Shown: piece after piece, positions 26,232 through 35,581 of the stretch
Numbering within the stretch: position 1 is the first letter of the stretch
How the letters are laid out: each line of letters opens with the position of its first letter
Assembly: GCF_011039075.1 (NCBI RefSeq)
Contig: NZ_JAAKEG010000006.1
Coordinates: 1 to 64,000 of the forward strand
Source of the DNA: Adlercreutzia sp. ZJ304
GTDB lineage: Bacteria; Actinomycetota; Coriobacteriia; Coriobacteriales; Eggerthellaceae
DNA: 64,000 nucleotides
Reading direction: 5' to 3'
The notes under the pieces: generated by a model
The model's database searches: none
What the model saw: the letters and a program-made list of their open reading frames with translations, nothing else
Told to the model about the DNA's origin: nothing
Made by a program: the position numbers and the translations under genes

Positions 26232-27532
26232 CGCTGCACCTCCTTGCTGTTTGCAATGTTGTTTTGCACCACTTCATCCAATATCTGTGGCTTGTATTCC
26301 CACACACCATCTGCATCGGGTGCCGATCTGTAAAACAAGCGCCTTATACTGCAAGTGCGCGATTCGCGGGCATAACTAACCTCGGACACAATCGACAAAA
26401 ACCTAGAACCATCACAGTGCCTACTAACCTGTACTATGTAGTCGAAAGCATTTCCTATCTGGGCTTCTATAGCATCTACCGGAAGATCTACGGCATACCT
26501 AACCATGGTTACTATTCTGTCCAGCACATCTTCAGGCGAATTTGCATGCAAAGTGGTTAAAGACCCATCATGTCCAGTATTCATGGCTTGCAACATATCT
26601 AGCGTCTCGCCCGATCTGCACTCACCGACAATTATTCTGTCTGGCCTCATACGCAGCGCATTTACCACTAAATCACGTATTGTTATTTCGCCCTCGCCTT
26701 CCGCATTCATCGGGCGCGCTTCCATACGCACCACATGAAGCCCCGGGCTGAATTTCAATTCCGCAGAATCTTCTATTGTTATAATTCGCTCGTCTTTAGG
26801 AATATGGCACGACAGTGCATTCAGCAGCGTAGTTTTCCCACTACCGGTACCACCTGATACCACTACATTTTTACGGCTAACCACCAGCCATTTTAGAAAA
26901 ATACCCATGCATTCATCGAATGATCCGCGCTGTTCCATCTCTTCAAGCGTCATTACATGCCGTGTGAATGCTCTGATTGTTAAATGCGGTCCATCTGGCG
27001 TTATAGGAGGAATTACAGCATTAACACGATGTCCCTGCGGAAGCCTAGCGTTCACCATAGGTGAAGATTCATCTATGCGCCTACCAAGCGGTCCAATTAT
27101 GCGATCAATCAGAACGCGCACTTGTTCATCGCTATCGAAATGCAAGTCGCATTCAATTAATTTGCCGTCGCGTTCATAAAAAATGCTATACGCACCGTTA
27201 ACCATTATTTCAGTAACACTCTCATCGGCAATCAGGCTCTCTATCGGACCCATGCCAAATACAACATCTATAAGCTCTTCTGTTAGTAAACGTTTATCGG
27301 CACCAGAAAAAGCGTCCCACTTCGATTCAGAAAGTGCATGACGACATGCCGTGCGAAGCTCGTTGCGCGCGCGTTGCGGATTATCAGCCATTATTGCAGC
27401 TATAGTTTCAAACGAAGTCCATTCACGCACATCTTCGCGCAAATCTTCCACTGTTAAGCGCTGCAGCGCACGCCCATTAGCTGTAGCACTATTTACATCG
27501 GCAACCGCGCGTACACGTTCCATAAGGCTCAT
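26204..27532 (-). CDS. CpaF/TadA-type secretion ATPase
   Basis: This 442-residue hexameric motor ATPase has the TadA/CpaF domain: GPIESLIADESVTEIMVNG, Walker A VVSGGTGSGKTTLLNAL, an Asp/His box in IITIEDSAELKF, Walker B-like RIIVGECRSGE, and a closing TTLHANSPEDVLDRI. It powers Flp pilus assembly at the membrane face. The ATG overlaps the stop of the TadZ gene (ATGA). Confidence 0.95.
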   Translation of the reverse strand: MSLMERVRAVADVNSATANGRALQRLTVEDLREDVREWTSFETIAAIMADNPQRARNELRTACRHALSESKWDAFSGADKRLLTEELIDVVFGMGPIESLIADESVTEIMVNGAYSIFYERDGKLIECDLHFDSDEQVRVLIDRIIGPLGRRIDESSPMVNARLPQGHRVNAVIPPITPDGPHLTIRAFTRHVMTLEEMEQRGSFDECMGIFLKWLVVSRKNVVVSGGTGSGKTTLLNALSCHIPKDERIITIEDSAELKFSPGLHVVRMEARPMNAEGEGEITIRDLVVNALRMRPDRIIVGECRSGETLDMLQAMNTGHDGSLTTLHANSPEDVLDRIVTMVRYAVDLPVDAIEAQIGNAFDYIVQVSRHCDGSRFLSIVSEVSYARESRTCSIRRLFYRSAPDADGVWEYKPQILDEVVQNNIANSKEVQRWKRMARVE

Positions 27533-28914
27533 GCGCGTACTCCTTTACCCACATGCGATCTATGCGGTGCAGGCAGCTCTAATGCATTCTCGGCATATGA
27601 ACGTCTACGAGAAGTGCGTTTGCCTACTTTTGTAGTCTTCATTTTTACGGTCTTCGCATTAGATGCTTTACTTTTGCGTATGCGTTTTTTGTCATTGCCG
27701 CTAAGGCTGCTAGGCAGCATTTCGTCTAGCATTTCAGACACACTTGCGCAAAGAGCATTTTTACTGGCTAATAAATCATGTGAACTACCAGCACCCAAAA
27801 GCTCTTCAACATCCACTCCGCCATCTTTAAGTTCATATACATGAGCACCTTGCATGGCACATGCAACATCCATAGATGTAAATAAAGCGCCGCGCTTGCA
27901 TTTATTTATTGCGTAGGCGAAAGTTCCTGAAGCTATACCTAACCTAGAGCACAGTTCTACTGCATGCCTACACGCGCGAACACTAGATGCCTTCTGATCT
28001 ATAAGAAATAATGCACAATCGCTATGTTCAATAAGCGAAACGTGATACTCAGCCCAACTAGCACCGGTATTCACAACTACCATATCGAATAATTTAGATG
28101 CCTCGCTTAATATATCCGATATATGCGCGCCCACAACTTCTGCCTGCTCAAGCCGCTTAGGTGCAGCCAGCAATGCCACACCACCTTCTTGCACTTGCAA
28201 AGCTAAAGTTTCCAGCATCTGCATTTCAGACAAAATGTCGTCAGCCGTAATAGGCTCATTTGCTCCTGTTAGATAAGCCAAATCTCCAAACTGTAAGTCG
28301 CAGTCAAATAGAAGCACTTTACAACCCTGAGATGCAGCCACATCTGCAGCCACAGCCGAAACCGTACTCTTCCCAGCGCCACCGCTACCCGAAAGCACAG
28401 TTAACACATAAGCATTGCCTTCTGCTTTTGACTTTTGTTGTTGTGCGGCAATTTGTGCATTTCTGTGCTGGGCTTCAAAAGATTGGTCAGAACACAATTC
28501 AGTCGGAGTAGACGCATTCGCCTCTAAACTCTTAGCTGAATCCAGCAAGCGCCCGCGCGTATCGCGCTCTTCTAAAAACCGCTGCACTAAATCATCTAGC
28601 GCCAAAACACCACTTAACCCTGCAGCTTTAGCCCTGCTGCACAAAGACCCGCTGACGCTATCCGCCACTACATATACTGGCAACTGCAAGTTATCTGTGC
28701 GCATAGCCGCTGCTAGATTTATAGCTTCAACATCATCGCTTCCGACAATCCAAACCTTACACACATCTTCTGAATTGCGTGCAATATTGCGCGCTGTCTT
28801 AGCATCTGACTCTAACAACAGCCAATCTATACTACTTAAATTTATATCCCCGAATCCTAAAATCTCAGGATGCAAAAACACTTCAGCAGGTGCGCATAGA
28901 AGAATACGACTCAT
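27529..28914 (-). CDS. TadZ/CpaE-like localisation ATPase
   Basis: This 461-residue protein has an N-terminal receiver-like domain (MSRILLCAPAEVFLHP onward) without an obvious phosphorylation role, then a MinD/ParA-type ATPase with deviant Walker A (VLSGSGGAGKSTVSAVAA). A DCDLQFGDLAYLTGA segment follows, and the C-terminal tail is basic. TadZ proteins set the polar or local position of the Tad machine. The frame is open to 29226, but the ATG at 28914 one base past the upstream stop is the clear start. Confidence 0.9.
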   Translation of the reverse strand: MSRILLCAPAEVFLHPEILGFGDINLSSIDWLLLESDAKTARNIARNSEDVCKVWIVGSDDVEAINLAAAMRTDNLQLPVYVVADSVSGSLCSRAKAAGLSGVLALDDLVQRFLEERDTRGRLLDSAKSLEANASTPTELCSDQSFEAQHRNAQIAAQQQKSKAEGNAYVLTVLSGSGGAGKSTVSAVAADVAASQGCKVLLFDCDLQFGDLAYLTGANEPITADDILSEMQMLETLALQVQEGGVALLAAPKRLEQAEVVGAHISDILSEASKLFDMVVVNTGASWAEYHVSLIEHSDCALFLIDQKASSVRACRHAVELCSRLGIASGTFAYAINKCKRGALFTSMDVACAMQGAHVYELKDGGVDVEELLGAGSSHDLLASKNALCASVSEMLDEMLPSSLSGNDKKRIRKSKASNAKTVKMKTTKVGKRTSRRRSYAENALELPAPHRSHVGKGVRA

Positions 28915-28915
28915 C

Positions 28916-29719
28916 TTATGCACCGCCGTTCCGTTTGTCCGCCGATGCAGCGGATGACGATTTACTGCTAGAACTAGCTTTACTAGATGAAGACGCATCC
29001 GAAGACAACGCTGCAGAAGATGAATTTCGCGCTGAGGTTGCTGCCGAAGACGAGCTTGAATTTGACACAACGCTTTCAGAAGGCAAAACGAAATATAGCT
29101 CTGTATTTTCAGCAGCGCTAACCATTTCTGGTACCTTTTCTGGAGGTAGCGCCAACGTAATCCAAGTGCCCGAGTTAGAAGACCCACTAGAAGATCCATC
29201 GGCGCATGTCTCAAGTACCTTGACAAAAGATGCTATCTTAACGGTAGAACTAGCCCCAACCGCATACACGTCAACACTCATTCCCGGACCAAGCGCGCCA
29301 CCAACAGCTTGCACCGCCCTAGCAGGAACGCTTAACGCTACCATGCCATCAGGGACTTCTATGCTAGATGACTCAAATCCAAATCTTGCCGAAGACACAA
29401 CTTCACCAGCCAAGATTGCAGAGCCTACCTGCTGCCCTACTGCGTCCGCCTTAGATGTTATGGCATCGGCAGGCAACAGTGTTGCAATCCACATTTTTGA
29501 TTCTAAGTCACCATCAGTTATAGTCTGACCAGCTGCAATATCACGCTTAGCTACACATACCTCTACCTGATCGCCACCATAACGCGCCAGCATTTCATCC
29601 TGTGCTGCATGTGCCCGCTCATCAACCTGCAACACATACAGCGCCACACATATCGCACATAGCACGCCGCACACTATGGCTATTAATGCCGATCTATTTC
29701 GTCTTGTTGATAATTTCAC
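28916..29719 (-). CDS. CpaB/RcpC-like Flp pilus assembly protein
   Basis: This 267-residue protein has an N-terminal membrane helix (ALIAIVCGVLCAICVALYVL), an SAF domain (CVAKRDIAAGQTITDGDLES), and a Ser-rich low-complexity tail of about 50 residues. In Gram-negatives RcpC/CpaB links to the secretin; no secretin gene is seen, as expected for a monoderm. It is the first gene of the tad operon. The start is GTG with GAGG six bases upstream. Confidence 0.88.
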   Translation of the reverse strand: MKLSTRRNRSALIAIVCGVLCAICVALYVLQVDERAHAAQDEMLARYGGDQVEVCVAKRDIAAGQTITDGDLESKMWIATLLPADAITSKADAVGQQVGSAILAGEVVSSARFGFESSSIEVPDGMVALSVPARAVQAVGGALGPGMSVDVYAVGASSTVKIASFVKVLETCADGSSSGSSNSGTWITLALPPEKVPEMVSAAENTELYFVLPSESVVSNSSSSSAATSARNSSSAALSSDASSSSKASSSSKSSSAASADKRNGGA

Positions 29720-30000
29720 TTGTCACCTCACTCGCCTTCAGCTTTCGCCTGCAAAACAAGTGTGGCTATTAAATCTGTCATGCACATATCAAAATTGCGA
29801 CATTGAGCTACATAGAAAATCGCTGCGTAATGACTTTTTTGAAAGTTCAATTTACTTCGCAATCTTTATATTTGCGAAATCTATTCCTATCTATATGTCA
29901 CAAAAATCTGGCATCAAATGATCAAGAAGCTTGCAAAAACCTTGCAGAAATCTTGCTGAATATGCAAGGTTCAAATCTATGTGGATATTTCCAAACATGA
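29720..30000 (-). promoter_or_regulatory. Promoter region of the tad operon
   Basis: This gap of about 300 bases upstream of the CpaB-like gene is AT-rich. It contains a 9-bp stem (AACCTTGCA at 29938-29946 with TGCAAGGTT at 29963-29971) and a 7-bp inverted pair TTCGCAA/TTGCGAA near 29851-29880. I could not pick out a convincing promoter pair. No other gene is visible. Confidence 0.4.
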
Positions 30001-30031
30001 AAAACGCCCCGTTGTAGGGGCGTTGATTTTT
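30000..30031 (-). terminator. Terminator after tRNA-Val
   Basis: On the minus strand ACGCCCC-TACAAC-GGGGCGT is followed by a T run. This is a classic Rho-independent terminator immediately past the tRNA-Val 3' end. Confidence 0.9.
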
Positions 30032-30033
30032 AA

Positions 30034-30108
30034 TGGTGGTCGAGGAGGGATTTGAACCCCCGACCTTGTGCTTGTAAGGCACCTGCGCTCCCGCTGCGCC
30101 ACTCGACC
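30034..30108 (-). tRNA. tRNA-Val (anticodon TAC)
   Basis: The acceptor stem GGTCGAG pairs with CTCGACC, the T loop is TTCAAAT, the anticodon loop CTTACAA gives TAC, and CCA is encoded. A TATAAT box on the minus strand (30125-30130) lies 17 bases upstream of the mature 5' end. Confidence 0.95.
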
Positions 30109-30189
30109 ATGTATGTTGATGACTATTATAGCAGTATTTTTGTCAGTAAAAAATCGTTGACCCAAAAAGGTTCATCACATATCCTACAC

Positions 30190-30350
30190 ACAGGGCGATT
30201 TACGATTGCGTGATGTAATGCGGATATGTATTACCCCACGTGTTCGCAAATCGTAAGGGAAGAAGTATGAAAGGAGGATCACGCGCGGTCGTTTCTCCCG
30301 ATTGTGTCGTTAGTCCTGAAGGGATGCGGCGGACTGGTCATCCTCTGCAT
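30190..30350 (+). promoter_or_regulatory. Structured leader candidate upstream of the MFS gene
   Basis: The 416-base gap before the transporter holds several nested stems. TTACGATTGCG (30200-30210) pairs with CGCAAATCGTAA (30245-30256) with one bulge, enclosing GTAAT/ATTAC (30215-30219 with 30230-30234). GAGGAT (30274-30279) pairs with ATCCTC (30340-30345), enclosing AGTCC/GGACT (30312-30316 with 30331-30335). This suggests a folded RNA leader or a small RNA. I do not recognise a known class. Confidence 0.4.
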
Positions 30351-30524
30351 TGTTTATTACAGGTACCTCAACAACCCTAGATATTTGAGGCACACGTAAT
30401 CCTTACTATGAACACGTCACATTCCGGTCTTGCTACTGCGTTTGGACAATCCCATTCATTTTCTAGGCAGCGTTGCCTTAATCCATCGGGCACGCTTGCA
30501 AATTCACTCATCTAGGGGGTATTG

Positions 30525-32288
30525 ATGGACGGTAAAGAGTTCACAGTATCTGAAGTTATTGACCGTGCTGGTATTTCCACTCACACATGGATTGTGTTTG
30601 TTCTTCTAGCATTCGCCATGATCTTTGACGGTTATGACTTCATGATCGTAAATTCAACTAACACTTATGTTGCACCTACATTCTTTGCAGAGCAGATCGC
30701 TTCTGGTCAGCCTATTGCCGCACTTACCGGCTCTCTGACCACTTGGGGCTTGCTAGGCATGGTTCTTGGCGGCGCAGTCGGCGGCATAATGTCCGACGCT
30801 ATTGGTCGTAAGAAGACTCTAACTATCGCAGTTATCTTCTATGGTCTATTCACGCTGCCTCAGGCATTTGCGCCCGACTACACGTTCTTCTGCGCATTCC
30901 GCCTGATCGCCGGCTTTGGCGTAGGTTCCTGCATCCCGGTTGTAACCACCGTGTTCTCCGAGAGCATGCCTTCTAAGCAGCGCGGCATCTTCGTTACTAT
31001 CGGCATGGCTGGCATGGTTGCTGGCTGGGTTATCGCCGGTCTGATTGCTGCACCTGTATGCTCTAACCCTGTTTCTATGATTCCGGGTCTTACCGACGGC
31101 ACCATCACACTTGCTAATGGCACCGAGGCTAACCAGAACTGGCGTCTTTGCTACCTGATTGGCGCTCTACCGGTTGCATATGGCATCGTGCTGTTCTTCT
31201 GCATGCATGAAACTCCGCACTGGTATGCCAACCATGGCATGAAAGACAAGGCTTGCGCACGTCTTACTCAGATCGTGTCTGCCACCCGTCACGTTGACGT
31301 AGAGTTCGATCCCAACCTGCTGATCGTTCCTCCGAAGCCTGCTAAGAGCGGTCCTGCAGTTCTGTTCTCCAGCAAATTCATTGTTGCTACTTGCGCTGTA
31401 TGGTCTGCATACTTCGTTGGACAGTTCTGCGTTTATGGCATGAACGCTTGGATCCCCACTTGGTTCCAAGGCAATGGCTTCACCGCTGCTGAGTCGGTTA
31501 CTCTGCAAACTTGGAACAATGTTGCTGCTATCGCTTCGAATGTTGTTTGCGGCTTCATCTCTGACGGCATTGGTCGTAAGCGCGCACTATGGATCGGCTG
31601 GGTAGCATGTATCGTAGCTATCATTGCTTGCTCCGTGTTCGTGCCTATGTTCCCGGGCGAAGCTCCTGTAAATGGCGCACCGCTGGCTGGCGCTGCTGCT
31701 GGTAACTTCGTACCTTGCATCTTCCTGATGCTGCTGTTCGGCTTCTGCCTGAACTACGCTATTACTTGCGTACAACCTCTTATGCCTGAGGCATATCCCA
31801 CCACGCTGCGCAACACTGGTACTTCTTGGTGCCAAGCGTTCGCTCGTTTCGGTGGTTCCGGCTCCTCCATCGTTCTTGGTGCTGCTGCTGGTCTAGCAAT
31901 GTTCCAGCACGACGTAAACGGCACCATGACCAACAACTGGTCGATGGTTGTTCTTGTTCTTCTGATCCCGTTCGTTCTTGGTCTAGTTTGCACATTGCTG
32001 TTTGTTAAGAACACTGGTGGTAAGACCATGGACCAACTGCAGAAGATGCAAGAGGAAAATCCGCTTTCCGAAACTGACGGCAATGCACGCTTCTGGATAA
32101 TGATCGCTGTGGTTATTATCAACTTCATCGGCTGCATCATTTGCCCGTTGGTTATTCCCGGATTCTCCAAGACTGCTATGGCTCTGCCTATCATGCTTGT
32201 TGCTATGCTTCTTCCGTTTATTTACTTCTTCGTTTTCGGTATCCAAGGTCTGTCGAAAGAGAAGGCTGCTGGCGTCGAGAAGATGTAA
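30525..32288 (+). CDS. MFS transporter, aromatic-acid symporter type, with C-terminal extension
   Basis: This 587-residue major facilitator protein has twelve core helices. The loop 2-3 signature is SDAIGRKKTLTIAV and the matching one in the second half is SDGIGRKRALWIGW. Near the N terminus, FAMIFDGYDFMIVNS resembles the AAHS (aromatic acid:proton symporter) group. The C terminus adds two more helices after residue 520. GGGGG precedes the ATG at 30525. Codon use is strongly biased (GCT, GGC, ATC), which suggests high expression. The substrate is unknown. Confidence 0.85.
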   Translation: MDGKEFTVSEVIDRAGISTHTWIVFVLLAFAMIFDGYDFMIVNSTNTYVAPTFFAEQIASGQPIAALTGSLTTWGLLGMVLGGAVGGIMSDAIGRKKTLTIAVIFYGLFTLPQAFAPDYTFFCAFRLIAGFGVGSCIPVVTTVFSESMPSKQRGIFVTIGMAGMVAGWVIAGLIAAPVCSNPVSMIPGLTDGTITLANGTEANQNWRLCYLIGALPVAYGIVLFFCMHETPHWYANHGMKDKACARLTQIVSATRHVDVEFDPNLLIVPPKPAKSGPAVLFSSKFIVATCAVWSAYFVGQFCVYGMNAWIPTWFQGNGFTAAESVTLQTWNNVAAIASNVVCGFISDGIGRKRALWIGWVACIVAIIACSVFVPMFPGEAPVNGAPLAGAAAGNFVPCIFLMLLFGFCLNYAITCVQPLMPEAYPTTLRNTGTSWCQAFARFGGSGSSIVLGAAAGLAMFQHDVNGTMTNNWSMVVLVLLIPFVLGLVCTLLFVKNTGGKTMDQLQKMQEENPLSETDGNARFWIMIAVVIINFIGCIICPLVIPGFSKTAMALPIMLVAMLLPFIYFFVFGIQGLSKEKAAGVEKM

Positions 32289-32336
32289 ACAAATTTCAGG
32301 AAAGCGATTTGAGCCACTGGTTCAATCTAAACCTAA

Positions 32337-32368
32337 AAAGAACCCCTCCATCCGGAGGGGTTCTTTTA
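32337..32368 (+). terminator. Rho-independent terminator after the MFS gene
   Basis: AAGAACCCCTCC-ATCC-GGAGGGGTTCTT followed by TTA gives a strong 12-bp stem about 50 bases past the stop. Confidence 0.93.
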
Positions 32369-32417
32369 TTGCCTGAATAAACTAGAAAAGGAAAAGAATT
32401 CAAAAACCCTTAAGAAA

Positions 32418-33071
32418 CTAAACGTTATCCATCGGACGACCTTGCGGCTTAATAACTTCCACAAGAGGCGAACCTTGACGCTCTAGTTCTAGCACTTGCT
32501 CGTAGGTATAGCCTTTATTCTCAAAAACGCGATTCTTCAAGCGCTCCATCCAAGTAGCGCCACGCACTTCCTCGCATTCGCTTAGACCTTTCCACTCCTC
32601 TTTAATAAGTATAGCCACAAGCGCAATAACCGCCACACGAAGCTTCGTCAAATCGGGCACATGTATTTCGTAGCAAAGCCCCTTATTTTTGAACAGGCGC
32701 TCCTTCACATGCACATCTTTTTTGTTGTAGCTAGTCTTTGTCTCGCAAACGAAGTCGAACGGCGGCTCGGCAGCCGAACCGTATAAATCCCACAGCATTC
32801 CCTCAATGTAGTAATGCTTAAATAGCACATAGGGATGCATTATGTATTCGTAGCGCTCAAGACGCAGAAAGTAATTCAAGCAGCGGTTATCCGGGCGAAT
32901 TAGCCCGTTTTCGCCACCCATACGCCCTATAACAGATACTTTATCTTTCTCGCTTTTCCAGCCATTTTTATTTTCAAACCTATAAAACCTCTCGCCATCT
33001 TCATACCATGTGTCGAAATCTTCATGGCGTGCAATAGCGTCTTTCTGCAAATAAATCTTGTTAAATTTCAA
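32418..33071 (-). CDS. Hypothetical protein, possibly tubby/LURP-one-like
   Basis: This 217-residue protein has no membrane helix in its first half. Its strand-rich make-up, with FDTWYEDGERFYRF, CETKTSYNKKDVHVKERLF and a hydrophobic helix KLRVAVIALVAILIKEEW, recalls the LURP-one-related/tubby C-terminal barrel with its buried helix. This is only a fold guess. The start is a TTG with GGGGG seven bases upstream. It is divergent from nagA and downstream of the MFS terminator on the other strand. Confidence 0.55.
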   Translation of the reverse strand: MKFNKIYLQKDAIARHEDFDTWYEDGERFYRFENKNGWKSEKDKVSVIGRMGGENGLIRPDNRCLNYFLRLERYEYIMHPYVLFKHYYIEGMLWDLYGSAAEPPFDFVCETKTSYNKKDVHVKERLFKNKGLCYEIHVPDLTKLRVAVIALVAILIKEEWKGLSECEEVRGATWMERLKNRVFENKGYTYEQVLELERQGSPLVEVIKPQGRPMDNV

Positions 33072-33183
33072 AAGACTACCCCCGACCGTTACGAAAAATC
33101 TTATCTATTATTTTACAGTGAAACATGAACGTACAAGCCGTAATATGAACCAAACAAATTTTTTGAAGCGAATAGGAGATGAC

Positions 33184-34338
33184 ATGAGCAACACCGCACA
33201 AACCGCAACAGCTATCTCCGCTATAAAAGGCGGCTTAATATTTACCGGATCTGACTTTACCAATAAAGATGTATACATTGAAAACGACCACTTTACAGAG
33301 AGCAACAACTCTGCCGGCGAAGCCATAGACGCAAGCGGCTGCTATGTTATTCCCGGTCTGATAGATTTGCACTTTCATGGAAGCGCTGGTGGCGATATAA
33401 GCGATGGCAGCCTTGAAGGACTACACAAAATGGGTGCCTACGAAGCCTCGCGCGGAGTATGCGCAATGTGCCCCGCAACCATGACTTTGTCTGAGGCGCA
33501 ACTAGCAGATGCCGCGAAAGCCGCCGTCGAATATACACCTTCGCCATTCGAAGCCGACTTGGTAGGCATAAATATGGAAGGTCCTTTCATATCGCCCAGC
33601 AAAGTTGGTGCTCAAAACCCCCAACACGTGCGAAATGCTGGTGTAGAGGAATTTCAACGTTTGCAAAAGGCGGCGGGCGGATTAATTAAGTTGGTGGACA
33701 TAGCTCCGGAAGAACCCGGCGCTGATGCCTTTATAGAAACCCTAAAAGACGATGTACGAATATCAGTCGCACACACCTGCACCGACTACGACACAGCAGC
33801 ACACGCATTCGATTTAGGTGCAAAACATATAACGCACCTGTATAACGCAATGGATCCTATGCACCACAGAAAGCCCGGTCCTATTCCTGCCGCTGCCGAA
33901 CGCGACAACATAACTGCCGAAATAATAGCCGACGGCGTGCATATTCATCCATCTATGGTGCGCTTAGCATTCAACATGTTTGGCGACGATCGCATGATAC
34001 TAATAAGCGATACGCTGCGTGCAGCAGGCTTAGGCGATGGTGTATACGACCTAGGCGGACAAGATGTAACAGTAAAAGGATACGAAGCGCGAATAGATAA
34101 CGGTGCGCTGGCTGGCTCGGTAAGCGATCTTATGCGTTGCTTCTATGTAGCCGTGCACGACATGAACATACCACTGGTAAGTGCCGTTAAAGCAGCCAGC
34201 GTAAACCCTGCACGCGTCCTAAATATAGAAGAAAGTTACGGCAGCTTAGAGCCAAACCACGTAGCTAACGCTGTGTTATTAGATAAGGAAACCCTAGAGG
34301 TAAAGCAAGTAATTTTGCGCGGTAACGCCATTCTGTAG
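33184..34338 (+). CDS. nagA: N-acetylglucosamine-6-phosphate deacetylase
   Basis: This amidohydrolase removes acetate from GlcNAc-6-phosphate in amino sugar recycling. The 384-residue protein has the metal-site motif GLIDLHFHGSAGGD, the family's NMEGPFISP and GAQNPQH, the substrate loop THLYNAMDPMHHRKPG, ADGVHIHP, and the catalytic Asp in ISDTLRAAGLGDG. AGGAG precedes the ATG at 33184; the frame opens earlier at 33058. No nagB is seen nearby. Confidence 0.95.
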   Translation: MSNTAQTATAISAIKGGLIFTGSDFTNKDVYIENDHFTESNNSAGEAIDASGCYVIPGLIDLHFHGSAGGDISDGSLEGLHKMGAYEASRGVCAMCPATMTLSEAQLADAAKAAVEYTPSPFEADLVGINMEGPFISPSKVGAQNPQHVRNAGVEEFQRLQKAAGGLIKLVDIAPEEPGADAFIETLKDDVRISVAHTCTDYDTAAHAFDLGAKHITHLYNAMDPMHHRKPGPIPAAAERDNITAEIIADGVHIHPSMVRLAFNMFGDDRMILISDTLRAAGLGDGVYDLGGQDVTVKGYEARIDNGALAGSVSDLMRCFYVAVHDMNIPLVSAVKAASVNPARVLNIEESYGSLEPNHVANAVLLDKETLEVKQVILRGNAIL

Positions 34339-34367
34339 AAAAGAAGTGCGCAGAACACTTTTTACGA

Positions 34368-34520
34368 AAAAATGGTCAAAACTTCCGACTTTCCACGATG
34401 GAAAAGGGCAAACAACCCCTATTGGTGCATAGGTGGAAGCTGTTTGCCCAGTGTTCTCCACAATTCAGACTGGTCATGCGGCAATCCGACCATGGAAAGT
34501 CGGAAGTTTTGACCATTTTT
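34368..34520. repeat. Long nested inverted repeat between nagA and the pyridoxamine kinase gene
   Basis: A perfect 28-bp inverted repeat (34368-34395 with 34493-34520; arm starts AAAAATGGTCAAAACTTCC) brackets 97 bases. Inside are a 9-bp stem GGGCAAACA/TGTTTGCCC (34406-34414 with 34441-34449) and a CCTAT/ATAGG pair. There is no open reading frame for a transposase. It could be a miniature element or a very large bidirectional terminator. Confidence 0.75.
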
Positions 34521-34550
34521 CTGACTTTTTTAGACCAAGAAGCCCGAACC

Positions 34551-34583
34551 ACTCTATTTCTTCGGCGAGAAAATAGAGTGGCA
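34551..34583. terminator. Hairpin before the pyridoxamine kinase 3' end
   Basis: CACTCTATTT pairs with AAATAGAGTG around the loop CTTCGGCGAG. It lies in the remainder of the convergent gap, and a bidirectional terminator role is likely. Confidence 0.5.
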
Positions 34584-34643
34584 ACAGCGGCAACAACTGT
34601 AGTTGCTACGAACAAGATGCCGAACCGAGAGCGGCATACAGAC

Positions 34644-35570
34644 TTAACTCAATAGCTCGGTAACTTCACCAAGAATAAGCTCGAAACTTACACCGCGATC
34701 GCGGAAATTTGGCTGCTTGCTTGAAACAATCATCGCGTCATGCACAAAATCGCCAGCAAAAGCTGCCGCCTCAACAAGAGAGCGCCCCGCCATAATTGCA
34801 CCCAGCACACACGATGCGTACACATCGCCCGTACCATGCAACATATATGGCAAAAATTCGTTAGAAACTTCCACTATTTCTGGCATATCAACGCCACCAA
34901 CAAAATTGCGGATAGTGTTTTCGCCTTCGCGCTGAATACCTTTCAGTACCACATGTTTTGCACCACGCTCCAGAAGCGCATTCACTAAACGCTTGGCCTC
35001 AGCATCGTCTATGTTGGCACCAGCCCATTTATCGCCTATGGGCTCGCCTAATATTATGGCAGCCTCAGTAAGATTCGGTGTAAGTACATCAGCTTCGCAT
35101 GCTAGCTGCGCCATAGCCTCGCAAAGTTGGGGTGTATACGTAGGATAAACCACCCCATGGTCTGCCATTACCGGGTCTACCATGCGCAATGCTTTGGGGA
35201 ATTGCTTATACAGCGAACGAATAACTTCAACCTGCTCAGGAGCGCCAAGAAAACCGGAATAAACAGCATCTATCTGCACATCTATGCCGCGCCATGCATC
35301 TAAGTAGTCGCTAAGTATGTCGGTAGTATCGTGCATATACCAACCGGGGAAAGCCGTATGCGACGAAAACAAACCCGTAGGAACCGGACACACATCGCAC
35401 CCTGCAGCCGAAAGCACAGGTATAGCCACCCCAAGCGAACATTTGCCGTAACCGCAAAGGTCGTGTACAGCAGCTATGCGAGGTATATAGTCAGATTCGC
35501 GTTTATACAGAAAAACATTATCAGCGGCGCAATTAGCATTTTTGTTTTGACAGCCCAATTCATTCTCCAT
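34644..35570 (-). CDS. Pyridoxamine/pyridoxal kinase family protein
   Basis: This 308-residue ribokinase-fold kinase phosphorylates B6 vitamers in salvage. The N-terminal AAVHDLCGYGKCSLGVAIPVLSAAGCDVCPVPT is diagnostic of the pyridoxamine kinase group. Other motifs are DPVMADHG, TPNLTEAAIILG and the anion-hole part MLHGTGDVYAS (catalytic Asp). It lies at the end of a minus-strand run that starts with the TSUP permease. Confidence 0.92.
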   Translation of the reverse strand: MENELGCQNKNANCAADNVFLYKRESDYIPRIAAVHDLCGYGKCSLGVAIPVLSAAGCDVCPVPTGLFSSHTAFPGWYMHDTTDILSDYLDAWRGIDVQIDAVYSGFLGAPEQVEVIRSLYKQFPKALRMVDPVMADHGVVYPTYTPQLCEAMAQLACEADVLTPNLTEAAIILGEPIGDKWAGANIDDAEAKRLVNALLERGAKHVVLKGIQREGENTIRNFVGGVDMPEIVEVSNEFLPYMLHGTGDVYASCVLGAIMAGRSLVEAAAFAGDFVHDAMIVSSKQPNFRDRGVSFELILGEVTELLS

Positions 35571-35581
35571 TAGTTATCTTG

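Noticed and set aside
28915-29226. N-terminal extension of the TadZ-like protein
   Set aside because: It overlaps the CpaB-like gene in another frame and resembles no receiver domain; the ATG at 28914 directly follows the upstream stop.
34368-34520. Complete insertion sequence
   Set aside because: There are inverted ends but no transposase frame, and no target duplication could be seen.
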